A DNA stretch of 64,000 nt from Phragmitibacter flavus (GTDB taxonomy: Bacteria; Verrucomicrobiota; Verrucomicrobiia; Verrucomicrobiales; Verrucomicrobiaceae), in contig NZ_VAUV01000006.1 in the NCBI RefSeq assembly GCF_005780165.1, forward strand, positions 1 through 64,000. Direction: 5' to 3'. The position numbers were made by a program, and so were the translations under genes. This document shows positions 1-8,540 of this stretch, one piece after another; positions within the stretch are counted from its first letter, which is position 1; every line of letters starts with the position of its first letter. The notes beneath the pieces were generated by a model. It did not search any database. It worked only from the letters and a program-made list of their open reading frames with translations, and had not been told where the DNA came from.

Positions 1-135
1 CCCAAACAGCACACAACACCCCCACAAGAGTCCACCCCCCACTCCGCAGCCCTCACCGCCGACTCCCCACCCCCCACCGCCCACCGCCCCCCCTGCACCC
101 CCCACCACCATCCCCCCACTGCCAACAGCCCCCAG

Positions 136-212
136 CCCACTGCCCACTGCCCACTGCCCACTGCCCACTGCCCACTGCCCACTGCCCACTGCCCACTGCC
201 CACTGCCCACTG
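136..212. repeat. Heptanucleotide tandem array, 11 perfect units
   Basis: Eleven uninterrupted copies of CCCACTG occupy 77 bases. There are no spacers, so this is not a CRISPR array. Degenerate relatives of the unit (CCCCACTGCC, CCCAGCCC) lie just upstream at about 113-136, which suggests growth by slippage. The same 7-base period recurs in several gene leaders of this window. Confidence 0.95.
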
Positions 213-319
213 CAGACCTCAACCGAACCCAACATCACCCCACTAACTCAATCATCCCATCGCGACAATTATTCTAATCTCCACGACCAAATAACAATTA
301 TTCAAAAAACATCTTTGGC

Positions 320-335
320 TGGCATTGCGGATGCT
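320..335 (+). promoter_or_regulatory. Possible sigma-54 (-24/-12) promoter
   Basis: The sequence TGGCATT-GCGG-ATGCT keeps the invariant GG and GC dinucleotides of a sigma-54 promoter 10 bases apart, with four of five -12 element bases matching. A start near 346 would give a leader of about 50 bases before the barrel gene at 399. Sigma-54 control fits a nitrogen-acquisition locus. It is one motif match without a confirmed upstream activator site. Confidence 0.35.
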
Positions 336-398
336 TTGCAAGTCTTTGCGATCTGGCAGGTCGCAAGACAACAACAACAACCAAGAAAGGAACACTGC

Positions 399-1217
399 AT
401 GAAATCATTGATTAATAAGTGGAACAACAAACTCGTCAAAACGAGCTGCGTCCTCGCGGCCGCCGCTCTGCTCTCCCCGGCAGCATTTGCTGGCACCATG
501 ACCAGCAAAACCGTTGAGCCAGTGGCTCCCGTTGAAGAAGATCCCTTCGTCACCGGAACCCTCTCGTTCATCGCCGACACTCACTTCATCTCCTACGGCT
601 TTGACGTCTGGGGTGGTGGTAACGATTTTGACGACGTGCTTTTCCACCCATCATTGGAACTCGTTTTCAATCTTGGTGGTGGCCTCTCCGCCATCATCGG
701 AACCTGGTGGGATGTGAATGACAAGGCTGAGTCCAGCATTGGCAGCAACGTCCAGGAAATCGACGTGTGGGCAGGTCTGTCCTACGCAACCGGCCCGGTC
801 ACCTTCACCCTCCTTTATCAGGAGTGGATCTATGCTGGTGACGCCGAGCGCATCGTCGACTTCAAAGTCGCCTTCGATCACTTCCTTGCCCCAAGCATCT
901 TGGTGCACGGTCGCGTTGACAACGGCCTCGGCCTTGACAACGGCGTCGTCGGTGTCCTCGGCATCGCTCCTAGCATCGAAGCCGGTCCTGTGACCATCTC
1001 GTTCCCAATCACCGCAGCAGCCGCTACGGAAGACTTCCACGGTGGAGACGCCGGCTTCGCTTACGCCTCCGCAGGTGTTGCCGCCAGCATCCCCCTCGTT
1101 GAGCACGTCAACCTCTCCCTCGGAGTTACCGGCTACTACACCAATGACAGCGTGATCCCAACCAACCCTGATGACGCGTTCATCACCGGTTTCGCGGGCA
1201 TCGTCGTCACCTTCTAA
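399..1217 (+). CDS. Outer-membrane beta-barrel protein, urea-locus associated
   Basis: A 272-residue secreted protein. The frame is open from 315, but the ATG at 399 is preferred because it follows AAGGAA and starts a clear signal peptide: lysines, then LAAAALLSPAAFA with cleavage after AFA. The mature part alternates polar and hydrophobic residues with many Gly and aromatic residues (for example FNLGGGLSAIIGTWWDV, VTFTLLYQEWIYAG). It ends in a terminal Phe (GIVVTF), typical of BAM-assembled outer-membrane barrels. About 10-12 strands would fit the length. It sits 102 bases upstream of urtA on the same strand, with a hairpin between them, so a role in passing urea or another short solute across the outer membrane is an inference from position. 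I recognise no specific family with confidence; a generic porin or Gcw_chp-like barrel is possible. Confidence 0.7.
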   Translation: MKSLINKWNNKLVKTSCVLAAAALLSPAAFAGTMTSKTVEPVAPVEEDPFVTGTLSFIADTHFISYGFDVWGGGNDFDDVLFHPSLELVFNLGGGLSAIIGTWWDVNDKAESSIGSNVQEIDVWAGLSYATGPVTFTLLYQEWIYAGDAERIVDFKVAFDHFLAPSILVHGRVDNGLGLDNGVVGVLGIAPSIEAGPVTISFPITAAAATEDFHGGDAGFAYASAGVAASIPLVEHVNLSLGVTGYYTNDSVIPTNPDDAFITGFAGIVVTF

Positions 1218-1243
1218 TTCTTCCCGGTTCCGACCGGTTCTTT

Positions 1244-1280
1244 AGGGAGGGTGAGGCCAATCCTTGCCCTCCCTTTTCTC
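1244..1280 (+). terminator. Rho-independent type terminator after the barrel gene
   Basis: A hairpin with arms 1244-1256 and 1262-1274 (13 pairs including two G-T, 5-base loop) is followed by TTTTCTCC. It lies 26 bases after the stop codon and 45 bases before urtA, so it may attenuate rather than fully stop read-through into urtA. Confidence 0.7.
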
Positions 1281-1318
1281 CGCCAAAATAACGTCAAATA
1301 ACTATATCCCCAACATCC

Positions 1319-2578
1319 ATGAATAGACGATTTTTCAACTCCCTGCTTGCAGCTTCACTCGCCACGGGTGCCCTTGCCACCACCAATGTCTCCGCTCAGG
1401 AAACCGTCAAAGTCGGTGTGCTTCACTCCTTGAGTGGCACCATGGCCATCAGCGAGACGTCCCTGCGCGACATCCTCATGTTTGCTTTTGACGAAATCAA
1501 CGCCGCTGGTGGCGTCCTCGGCAAAAAAATTGAGCCTGTTGTCGTCGACGGAGCTTCCGACTGGCCGCTCTTCGCCGAAAAAGCCAAAGAACTCCTCGAA
1601 GTCGAAAAAGTCGCCGTCACCTTCGGTTGCTGGACTTCCGTGAGCCGAAAATCCGTTCTTCCCGTTTATGAGACCAACAACGGCCTTCTTTTCTACCCCG
1701 TGCAATACGAAGGTGAAGAAGAAAGCAAAAACGTTGCCTACACCGCCGAGGCCGTCAACCAGCAGGCCACCCCTGCCGTCGACTACCTCCTCGAGCAAGG
1801 TTACAAAAAATTCTATCTCATCGGCACCGACTACGTCTACCCACAAACCACCAACCTCGTCCTTCTTGAGTATCTCCTCAGCAAAGGCGTGCCGATCGAA
1901 AACATCGGCGGCGGTTTCACCAAAGACGCCAGCGGCAAAATCATTTCCGCAGGGAAATACACCGGATTCGGCCACACCGACTACCAGCAAATCATTGCTG
2001 AAATCAAGCAGTTTGCCGCCGGTGGAGAAGCCGCCGTCATCAGCACCCTCAACGGCGACACCAACGTTCCTTTCTTCAAGGAATACGCCGCCGCCGGTCT
2101 GACCGCTGAAACCGCTCCTGTGGTTTCCTTCTCGATCTCCGAAGACGAATTCCGCGGCCTCCCTGCCAAGGACCTCGCCGGTCAGCTCGGTTGCTGGACC
2201 TACTTCATGTCCATCGACACCCCTGCCAACAAAAAGTTCGTTGCCGACTTCCAAGCCTGGCTCGCCAAGTCCACCGTTCCTGGCATTGTTAAAGAAGGTC
2301 GCGTGACCTGCTCCCCAATGGTGCTCAGCTATGTCGGTGTTTACCTTTGGAAAGCCGCCGTCGAAAAAGCCGGCAGCTTTGAAGTCGACAAAGTTCGTGA
2401 AGCTTGGAAAAGCGGCATCAGCTTTGAAGGCCCTGGCGGCAAAGTCACCACCCAGCCTAACATGCACTTGACCAAAAACGTCTTCATCGGCGAAACCACC
2501 ACCGAAGGTCAGTTCGACATCCTCAAAGAATTCAAAGACGTGTTCGGCGAGCCATGGCTCAAAGGCAAATTCAAGTGA
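1319..2578 (+). CDS. urtA: Urea ABC transporter substrate-binding protein UrtA
   Basis: A 419-residue periplasmic binding protein of the branched-chain amino acid/amide type (Peripla_BP_5). It binds urea and delivers it to the UrtBC permease. The N-terminal signal peptide ends around NVSA-QETV. UrtA hallmarks are visible: [17 protein letters not shown] near residues 30-46, then [18 protein letters not shown] and [17 protein letters not shown]. The length agrees with characterised UrtA proteins. The start ATG is the first in frame and leads directly into the signal peptide. It is followed by a strong terminator and, unusually, is separated from urtBCDE by a DUF1553/DUF1501 pair of about 4 kb, so it is probably made in excess of the permease from its own transcript. 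Amide or short-chain amide binding is the only serious alternative. Confidence 0.95.
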   Translation: MNRRFFNSLLAASLATGALATTNVSAQETVKVGVLHSLSGTMAISETSLRDILMFAFDEINAAGGVLGKKIEPVVVDGASDWPLFAEKAKELLEVEKVAVTFGCWTSVSRKSVLPVYETNNGLLFYPVQYEGEEESKNVAYTAEAVNQQATPAVDYLLEQGYKKFYLIGTDYVYPQTTNLVLLEYLLSKGVPIENIGGGFTKDASGKIISAGKYTGFGHTDYQQIIAEIKQFAAGGEAAVISTLNGDTNVPFFKEYAAAGLTAETAPVVSFSISEDEFRGLPAKDLAGQLGCWTYFMSIDTPANKKFVADFQAWLAKSTVPGIVKEGRVTCSPMVLSYVGVYLWKAAVEKAGSFEVDKVREAWKSGISFEGPGGKVTTQPNMHLTKNVFIGETTTEGQFDILKEFKDVFGEPWLKGKFK

Positions 2579-2618
2579 TCTAACCTCCCGTTAGTTTACT
2601 TCAACCATCGTCTACCTC

Positions 2619-2658
2619 AAGGCGGGCTCCCCAAAGGAGCCCGCCTTTTTCATTTTTC
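2619..2658 (+). terminator. Strong rho-independent terminator after urtA
   Basis: A perfect 12-bp stem (2619-2630 with 2636-2647) closes a CCAAA loop and runs into TTTTTCATTTTT. It separates urtA transcription from the downstream genes. Confidence 0.9.
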
Positions 2659-2802
2659 AAAAGAGTAGCGATTTTTGCACTCGATCAACATCACTTCGCA
2701 ACACGAGTTCTTTGCCATTGCACGAAATCACCGAACATGCGCAATATATCCTTGCGTATCACCGTTCCGTGCATGCGCCAGATGGCACTAACTGAAACTT
2801 CC

Positions 2803-5268
2803 ATGCCCTTCTCGCCCGCCCTATTTCGCGCGACTGGCCTCCCTGCCAGCGTTCTCCTGCTGTGGCTGTTACTCAGCACCACCCTCCGCGCCGAAAATCG
2901 AGTTGACTTCACCCGCGACATCCAACCCATTTTCAATCAACACTGTGTCAAATGCCACGGCCCCGATGAACAAAACGGCGCCTTGCGCTACGACAGCAAG
3001 GTCGCCGCCTTCTCCCAAGCCGACTCCGGCCACCACGCCATCGTTCCCGGCGATCCGACAAAAAGCCAGCTTCTCGCCCGCATTTCCTCCACCCATCCCA
3101 AGGACCAGATGCCCCCAAAAGGTGACCGCCTTAGCCAGACCGAAATCAACCTCCTTACCCGATGGATCCAATCTGGTGCCTCCTGGCCCGAAAGCGCCGA
3201 TGCCATTACCGCCAACGCTGATTCAGAACCCGGCAAAAACCACTGGTCCTTTCAACCCCTTATCCCCACTCCTCCCCCTGCCGTCAAAGACCCCTCCTGG
3301 CCCCGCTCTCCGCTAGACCAATTCATCCAGGCCAAACGCGAATCCGTCAACCTCACTCCCGTTTCCGACGCCGCACCCGCCGCCCTCATCCGCCGCGCCA
3401 CCTACGACCTCACCGGTCTCCCACCCACCGTCGATGAAGTCACCGCCTTCGTCAAGGCCTGCGACCCCCTCGCCAACCCCCAAACCGCCTACGCCGCCCT
3501 CATCGACCGCCTCCTCAACCGACCCACCTACGGCGAACGCTGGGGCCGCCACTGGATGGATTGGATCCGTTACGCCGACACGGCAGGCGACAACTCCGAC
3601 TTCCCCATCCCCCAGGCCTACCTCTATCGCAACTACCTCATCGACGCCTTCAACCAGGACCTCCCCTACGCCCAGTTTATCACCGAACAACTCGCCGGCG
3701 ACCTCCTCCCTGCCGCCAACCAGGAGGAACGCAACCGCCTCACCATCGCCACCGGCTACCTCGCCATGGCGCGCCGCTTCGGCTCCCTCGTCGAAGGTTA
3801 CCCCCAACACCTCACCATCGAAGACACCCTCGACAACCTCGGCCGCACCATGCTCGGCCTCACGATCAGTTGCGCCCGCTGTCACGACCACAAATTCGAC
3901 CCCATCAGCGCCCGCGACTACTACGGTCTCTACGGCATCTTCGCCAGCACCCGCTACCCCTTCCCCGGCATCGAACTCTTCCAAACCCAGCGCGATCTTA
4001 TCCCCCTCATCCCCGCTTCCGACGTCGACAAAACCCTCGCGCCCCACCAGAAAAAAACCGATCAACTCACCCGCGCCCTCGAAGACTTGCTCGCCAAATC
4101 CGAACAAAGAGCCATCGCCAACGCCGCCCTCGAAACCCAAACCACCATCGACCAACAACGCAAAGCCCAACGCGAGCTCCAGTCCCTCTACCTCCAAACC
4201 CGCAAAGCAGGTGAAAACCTCGCCGCCCATCTCAAACAACTCCCCCCCATCCCCGCTGCTTACGCCGTCCGCGAAGCCAAACCCGTCAACGCCCGCATCC
4301 AAATCAAAGGCGAACCCGAACGCCCCGGCGCCGAAGTCCCACGCAAATTTCCCGACATTCTCGGCGGCCAGCAACTCCCGCCCGCCCTCGCCAATACTAC
4401 CAGTGGTCGGCTCCAGCTCGCCCAATGGATCACCCATCCCGACAACCCCCTCACCGCCCGCGTCATCGTCAACCGGATCTGGCAACGCCACTTCGGCACC
4501 GGCCTCGTCCCCACCCCCAGCGACTTCGGCCTGCGCGGCACCCCGCCCACCCATCCTGAACTGCTCGACTGGCTCGCTCAAGAATTCCTCAACAACGGCG
4601 GCTCCATCAAACACCTCCACCGCCTCATCATGACTTCCCGCACTTACCAGCTTTCCAGCCACGACCAGGATCACGAATCCAACCTCACCCGCGACCCCAC
4701 CAACCAGCTCCTCTGGAAATTCAACCGCCAGCGTCTCGACGCCGAATCCATCCGCGACACCCTCCTGCTTGTCAGTGGTCAGCTCGACCCCACCCCACAA
4801 ACCAAACCCTACCCAATCCCTCCAAGCAAAAACTGGAAATACACCCAGCATCACCCCTTCAAAGACGACTACCCCAGCAACAAACGCAGCCTTTACCAAC
4901 TCACCAAACGCCTCACCGCCCAGCCCTACACCCAAACCTTCGACGGACCCGATCCCAACGTCTGCACCACCACCCGCGACCAGTCCGTCACCTCCCTCCA
5001 GGCCCTCTTCTTCGTCAATAACGACTTCCTCCACCAACAAGCCACCCACCTCGCCAGCAACCTCACTTCTCTAAAACTCAGCGACTCCCAACGCCTCCAC
5101 CACACCTATCTCACCCTCCTCGCCCGCCCTCCCACCAACGACGAAACCCAACTCCTCCTTTCGCACCTCGAAACCCTCCTCCACAAAACCGATCACGATC
5201 CCACCGCCGCCTGGTCCAGCCTCATCCGCTCCCTCCTCCGCACCAACGAGTTCATCTACATCGATTAA
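2803..5268 (+). CDS. PSCyt1-DUF1549-DUF1553 secreted multidomain protein (pair 1)
   Basis: An 821-residue exported protein of the family expanded in Planctomycetes and Verrucomicrobia. The frame opens at 2737, but the ATG at 2803 begins a proper signal peptide (LLLWLLLSTTLRA, cleavage before ENRV). Domain order: PSCyt1 cytochrome-like domain with heme motif CVKCH near residue 48; DUF1549 (PSCyt2) around 160-380 with WGRHWMDWIRYAD and a second heme-type motif CARCHDHKFDPIS near 357; a Gln/Lys/Ala-rich probable coiled segment around 420-480; DUF1553 (PSD1) from about 540 to the end with NPLTARVIVNRIWQRHFG. The biochemical role of the family is not established; extracytoplasmic redox or binding work on polymeric substrates is commonly inferred. 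It precedes its DUF1501 partner by 15 bases and lies between urtA and urtB. Confidence 0.93.
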   Translation: MPFSPALFRATGLPASVLLLWLLLSTTLRAENRVDFTRDIQPIFNQHCVKCHGPDEQNGALRYDSKVAAFSQADSGHHAIVPGDPTKSQLLARISSTHPKDQMPPKGDRLSQTEINLLTRWIQSGASWPESADAITANADSEPGKNHWSFQPLIPTPPPAVKDPSWPRSPLDQFIQAKRESVNLTPVSDAAPAALIRRATYDLTGLPPTVDEVTAFVKACDPLANPQTAYAALIDRLLNRPTYGERWGRHWMDWIRYADTAGDNSDFPIPQAYLYRNYLIDAFNQDLPYAQFITEQLAGDLLPAANQEERNRLTIATGYLAMARRFGSLVEGYPQHLTIEDTLDNLGRTMLGLTISCARCHDHKFDPISARDYYGLYGIFASTRYPFPGIELFQTQRDLIPLIPASDVDKTLAPHQKKTDQLTRALEDLLAKSEQRAIANAALETQTTIDQQRKAQRELQSLYLQTRKAGENLAAHLKQLPPIPAAYAVREAKPVNARIQIKGEPERPGAEVPRKFPDILGGQQLPPALANTTSGRLQLAQWITHPDNPLTARVIVNRIWQRHFGTGLVPTPSDFGLRGTPPTHPELLDWLAQEFLNNGGSIKHLHRLIMTSRTYQLSSHDQDHESNLTRDPTNQLLWKFNRQRLDAESIRDTLLLVSGQLDPTPQTKPYPIPPSKNWKYTQHHPFKDDYPSNKRSLYQLTKRLTAQPYTQTFDGPDPNVCTTTRDQSVTSLQALFFVNNDFLHQQATHLASNLTSLKLSDSQRLHHTYLTLLARPPTNDETQLLLSHLETLLHKTDHDPTAAWSSLIRSLLRTNEFIYID

Positions 5269-5283
5269 CCGATCAAGCCGCCC

Positions 5284-6633
5284 ATGCACTCCCACACCCG
5301 CCGCCAGGTCCTCCGCTCCATGTTCAGCAGCTCGCTGCTCATGCCCGGCCTGCTCTCCGAACTTCTCGCAAGCGACAATCCCAACCCGATCGCCCCGCGC
5401 GGCTCCCACCAAAAAGCCAAGGCGAAACGCCTCATCATGATCTACGCCACTGGCGGCGTCTCCCACATCGATACCTTCGATCCCAAACCCCTCACTTCCA
5501 AACGCGACGGCAGCGGCTCCGACAAACTCATGGGCAACCTCTTCGGCGCCCAACCCAATTCCCGTTGCGGCACCCAGGTCAGCGACATCTTCCCCCACCT
5601 GCGCGATGTCATGGACGAAGTCTGCCTCGTCCGCAGCATGAAAGCCTCCCACTTCGACCACAGCGAAGCCACCCTCGGCATGCACACCGGCTCCCCCACC
5701 TTCGCCCGCCCCAGCATCGGCTCTTGGGTCAGCTACGGCCTCGGCACCTTCAATCAAAACCTCCCCAGCTTCGTTGTCATCGCCCCGCACCTCCCCTATG
5801 GCGGCACGCAAGTTTACGCCAGCGACTTCCTCCCCGCCATCCACCAAGGCACCCGCGTCATCCCCGGCGACAACCCCATCGCCAACCTCACCGCCCCCGC
5901 CGCCACACGCCACCTTCAGTCCACCGAACTCGACCTCGTCCACACCCTCAACCAAAAACACTTCGACGCCCGTCGCCACGACAGCGCGCTCGCCGCCCGC
6001 ATCAAGTCCTTCGAAACCGCCGCCCACATGCAACAGGCCGCACCCGAAGCCTTCGACCTCACCCAGGAACCCGCCCACATCCGCAACCTCTACGGCCTCG
6101 ACCGCAAAACCAAAGGCCCCGGTGCCGACTTCGCCTGGCAATGCCTCGTCGCCCGCCGCCTCGCCGAACGCGGCGTTCGTTTCATCGAACTCATCGACAC
6201 CGGCTCCCGCCCCAACTGGGACTCCCACGGCGACATGAAAGAACACGCCGACCTCGCCTACAACGTCGACCAGCCCACCGCCGCCCTCATCACCGACCTC
6301 AAACAACGCGGCATGCTCGACGACACCATCATCCTTTGGGCCACCGAATTCGGCCGCACCCCGGCCAAGGAAGGCAAAAACGGACGAGGTCACCACCGCG
6401 ACTGCTTCAGCATCTGGCTCGCCGGTGGCGGTTTCAAACCCGGTCACATCCACGGCAGCACCGACGATATCGGACGTTACACCGAATCCAATCCCGTTGA
6501 AGTCCACGACCTTCACGCCACCATCCTCCATCAACTCGGCATGGACCACGAAAAGCTCACTTACCGCCACGCCGGTCGTGACTTCCGCCTCACCGACGTC
6601 CACGGCCACATCATCAAAGACCTCCTCGCGTAA
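5284..6633 (+). CDS. DUF1501 alkaline-phosphatase-fold protein (pair 1)
   Basis: A 449-residue protein of the DUF1501 family (alkaline phosphatase/sulfatase superfamily fold). The N-terminus HTRRQVLRSM followed by a hydrophobic stretch resembles a Tat signal. Family blocks visible are RLIMIYATGGVSHIDTFDPKP (residues about 47-66), MHTGSPTFARPSIGSWVSYG (about 140), NWDSHGDMKEHADLAYNVD (about 318), ILWATEFGRTP (about 353) and the C-terminal LTYRHAGRDFRLTDVHGH. It forms a two-gene unit with the DUF1553 gene 15 bases upstream, the standard pairing in this phylum. The Asp/His-rich blocks suggest metal binding, but the reaction is unknown. It is clearly diverged in sequence from the other two copies in the window. 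Confidence 0.92.
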   Translation: MHSHTRRQVLRSMFSSSLLMPGLLSELLASDNPNPIAPRGSHQKAKAKRLIMIYATGGVSHIDTFDPKPLTSKRDGSGSDKLMGNLFGAQPNSRCGTQVSDIFPHLRDVMDEVCLVRSMKASHFDHSEATLGMHTGSPTFARPSIGSWVSYGLGTFNQNLPSFVVIAPHLPYGGTQVYASDFLPAIHQGTRVIPGDNPIANLTAPAATRHLQSTELDLVHTLNQKHFDARRHDSALAARIKSFETAAHMQQAAPEAFDLTQEPAHIRNLYGLDRKTKGPGADFAWQCLVARRLAERGVRFIELIDTGSRPNWDSHGDMKEHADLAYNVDQPTAALITDLKQRGMLDDTIILWATEFGRTPAKEGKNGRGHHRDCFSIWLAGGGFKPGHIHGSTDDIGRYTESNPVEVHDLHATILHQLGMDHEKLTYRHAGRDFRLTDVHGHIIKDLLA

Positions 6634-6770
6634 TTTCCTCCACCGCGCGTCGAGCGACCGCACCAACCGCTAACAAAGGGACATCGTGCGTCATTGAGGG
6701 TCTGTGATAGAAAAAATTCCATCATCATTCTTTCCAAAGTTGGAACAGTTCACGCTTATCAGGCCCACTG
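6634..6770 (+). promoter_or_regulatory. Intergenic leader of the urtBCDE unit
   Basis: These 137 bases separate the DUF1501 gene from urtB and must hold the promoter for urtBCDE if that unit is transcribed apart from the preceding pair. It is the A/T-richest part of the neighbourhood (6705-6760). No convincing -35/-10 pair or hairpin was found. A GG-N10-GC match at 6742-6755 is too close to the ATG at 6771 to be persuasive as a sigma-54 site. Confidence 0.35.
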
Positions 6771-8483
6771 ATGAAATTGTCAGCCGTTGCCTTGTCATGT
6801 CTTCTCTTCCTCGCCCACGCTCTTACCACTGCGCAAGGCCAAGCTCCCGCCCGACAAATCATCAACGACGCCATCGTTGAAGAAGATCAGGCCAAAAAAC
6901 GTGACCTGATCGGCAGCCTCAGCCTGCAGGCCGACGATACCATTCCAGGTTTGCTCAGCGCCTGGAGCGATGGTCAATATTTTCTCTACACCCCACCAGA
7001 AGGAGCCCCGATCGCCATCGAGCTAGGGGCCGAAAAAGACGCGGCAGGCACGGCTGCCGTCACGAAGATTTCCGATGGTCAGCCGCTGGTCGACCCCGCT
7101 GGCCAACCCGTTCGACTCAAGGCCGATCAGCTAACCTCCGTCAAAACCAACATCGGCATCCGCCGCGCCATCAAAGGCGTTCTCGACGTTCTTGAACTCG
7201 GTGCCACCGATCCGGTCAAACGCCTGCAAGCCGCCAAAACAGTCGGTTACTCACAAGCCCTAGAAAAACTTCCTCTTCTGGAAAAACGACTTGAAGCAGA
7301 GACCGATCCCGAAGTTCTCAAGGGCGTGAAAGAAGCCGTCGGACTCGTCAAAATCAAATCACCCGATGACAAAGTTAAACTGGAAGGCTTTCAACTCCTT
7401 CAAGAACTTCAAACCCTTGGCAGCTACGACCTCATCACCGCCGGGTTGAAACAAGCGGAAACCGCCAACAACCCCGAGCTTGTCGCCGCTGCCACCGCCG
7501 CCCTCAAATCCGTAGATAGCCACCGTTCCTTCGTAAACTTCTTCGGCACCATCTTCCGCGGCACCAGCCTTGGCAGCATTCTTCTCATTGCCTCCCTCGG
7601 CCTTGCCATCACCTTCGGTCTCATGGGTGTCATCAACATGGCCCACGGGGAAATGATCGCCGTTGGTGCCTACACCACTTATGTCGTTCAAAACGTGTTC
7701 GGGGCCGGTCTCGCCCTCTCTCCTTTCGGCTTCTCCATCATGATCCCCGGCATGCACGCCACCGGAGCTTGGTATCAAACTTACTTCCTGTTCGCGTTGC
7801 CTCTTAGCTTCATCGTTGCCGCCGGTGTCGGCATCCTCCTCGAACGCGGGGTCATTCAATTCCTCTACAGCCGTCCACTCGAAAGTCTTCTCGCCACCTG
7901 GGGTGTTTCCCTCGTTCTGCAACAGCTGTTCCGTCTCACCTTCGGTGCCAATAACGTGCAAGTCAGCAGCCCCGTTTATCTCAGCGGCAACTGGACCATC
8001 AACGACATCGTGTTCAACTGGAACCGCGTCTTCGTCATTGGTTTTGCCATCCTCATCGTCTTCGGCGTCTGGCTTATCCTCACCAAAACGCCGCTCGGCC
8101 TCCTCATCCGCGCGGTCATGCAAAACCGCAACATGGCCGCCTGCATGGGCGTCCGCACCAACCGCGTTAACATGATGACCTTCGGCCTCGGCTCCGGACT
8201 CGCCGGACTCGCCGGTGCCTTCCTCAGCCAAATCGGCAACGTCGGCCCGTCCCTCGGCCAGACTTACATTGTCGACTGCTTCATGACGGTGGTTGTTGGC
8301 GGCGTCGGCAACCTCGTCGGCACCGTCGTCAGCGCCGTTGGCATCGGCCTCGCCGATCAATCGATCCAGCAAATCCTGCTCAACCCAGTCATGGGCAAAG
8401 TGCTCGTGCTGCTCGCCATCATCCTCTTCCTGCAATGGCGCCCCGCCGGCATCTTCGTCACCCGCAGCCGCAGCCTCGACTAA
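6771..8483 (+). CDS. urtB: Urea ABC transporter permease UrtB
   Basis: A 570-residue protein with a signal peptide (LSCLLFLAHALTTAQG), an extracytoplasmic N-terminal region of about 230 residues, and a LivH-type permease domain from about residue 255 to the end. The N-terminal region has HEAT-like helical stretches (for example LQAAKTVGYSQALEKLPLLE). The permease start, LGLAITFGLMGVINMAHGEM, is the conserved signature of branched-chain amino acid/urea permeases, and about eight further hydrophobic segments follow. The long periplasmic extension is normal for UrtB but absent from LivH, which supports urea specificity. It pairs with UrtC in the inner membrane to form the channel. It heads the urtBCDE gene order. 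Confidence 0.95.
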   Translation: MKLSAVALSCLLFLAHALTTAQGQAPARQIINDAIVEEDQAKKRDLIGSLSLQADDTIPGLLSAWSDGQYFLYTPPEGAPIAIELGAEKDAAGTAAVTKISDGQPLVDPAGQPVRLKADQLTSVKTNIGIRRAIKGVLDVLELGATDPVKRLQAAKTVGYSQALEKLPLLEKRLEAETDPEVLKGVKEAVGLVKIKSPDDKVKLEGFQLLQELQTLGSYDLITAGLKQAETANNPELVAAATAALKSVDSHRSFVNFFGTIFRGTSLGSILLIASLGLAITFGLMGVINMAHGEMIAVGAYTTYVVQNVFGAGLALSPFGFSIMIPGMHATGAWYQTYFLFALPLSFIVAAGVGILLERGVIQFLYSRPLESLLATWGVSLVLQQLFRLTFGANNVQVSSPVYLSGNWTINDIVFNWNRVFVIGFAILIVFGVWLILTKTPLGLLIRAVMQNRNMAACMGVRTNRVNMMTFGLGSGLAGLAGAFLSQIGNVGPSLGQTYIVDCFMTVVVGGVGNLVGTVVSAVGIGLADQSIQQILLNPVMGKVLVLLAIILFLQWRPAGIFVTRSRSLD

Positions 8484-8500
8484 AGCGTCAGCTTCAGTCT

Positions 8501-8540
8501 CATTCTTTAGCCTTTATCCCTTAGCCTTTATCCTTTCAAC
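8501..8540 (+). repeat. Heptad-phased leader before urtC
   Basis: Five successive 7-base units (CATTCTT, TAGCCTT, TATCCCT, TAGCCTT, TATCCTT) fill 8501-8535 and stop 5 bases before the urtC ATG. No purine-rich ribosome-binding site is present between this tract and the start codon. See the finding on heptad leaders. Confidence 0.75.

Larger units (their letters stand above)
1..398. other. Non-coding leader region with C-rich stretch and heptamer array
   Basis: No credible gene is seen here. The first 130 bases are an extremely C-rich, low-complexity stretch, followed by a heptamer array (136-212) and then an A/T-richer stretch (about 260-310) with the 9-mer CAATTATTC present twice. A sigma-54-like site lies at 320-335, just before the gene at 399. 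Open frames through the repeat are artefacts of the 7-base periodicity. Confidence 0.7.

Noticed and set aside
53-238. Minus-strand frame with a repeating seven-residue peptide
   Set aside because: It is a by-product of the 7-base tandem repeat, which stays open in every frame; there is no ribosome-binding site and no non-repeat coding part.
3313-6666. Very long minus-strand open frames opposite the first DUF1553 and DUF1501 genes
   Set aside because: The sense genes use C-ending codons almost exclusively, which removes stops on the opposite strand. The products are Gly/Val/Glu-rich without domains, while the sense strand has clear families.
6742-6755. GG-N10-GC match as a sigma-54 promoter of urtB
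   Set aside because: The -24 and -12 boxes match poorly outside the invariant bases, and the start would fall almost on the ATG.
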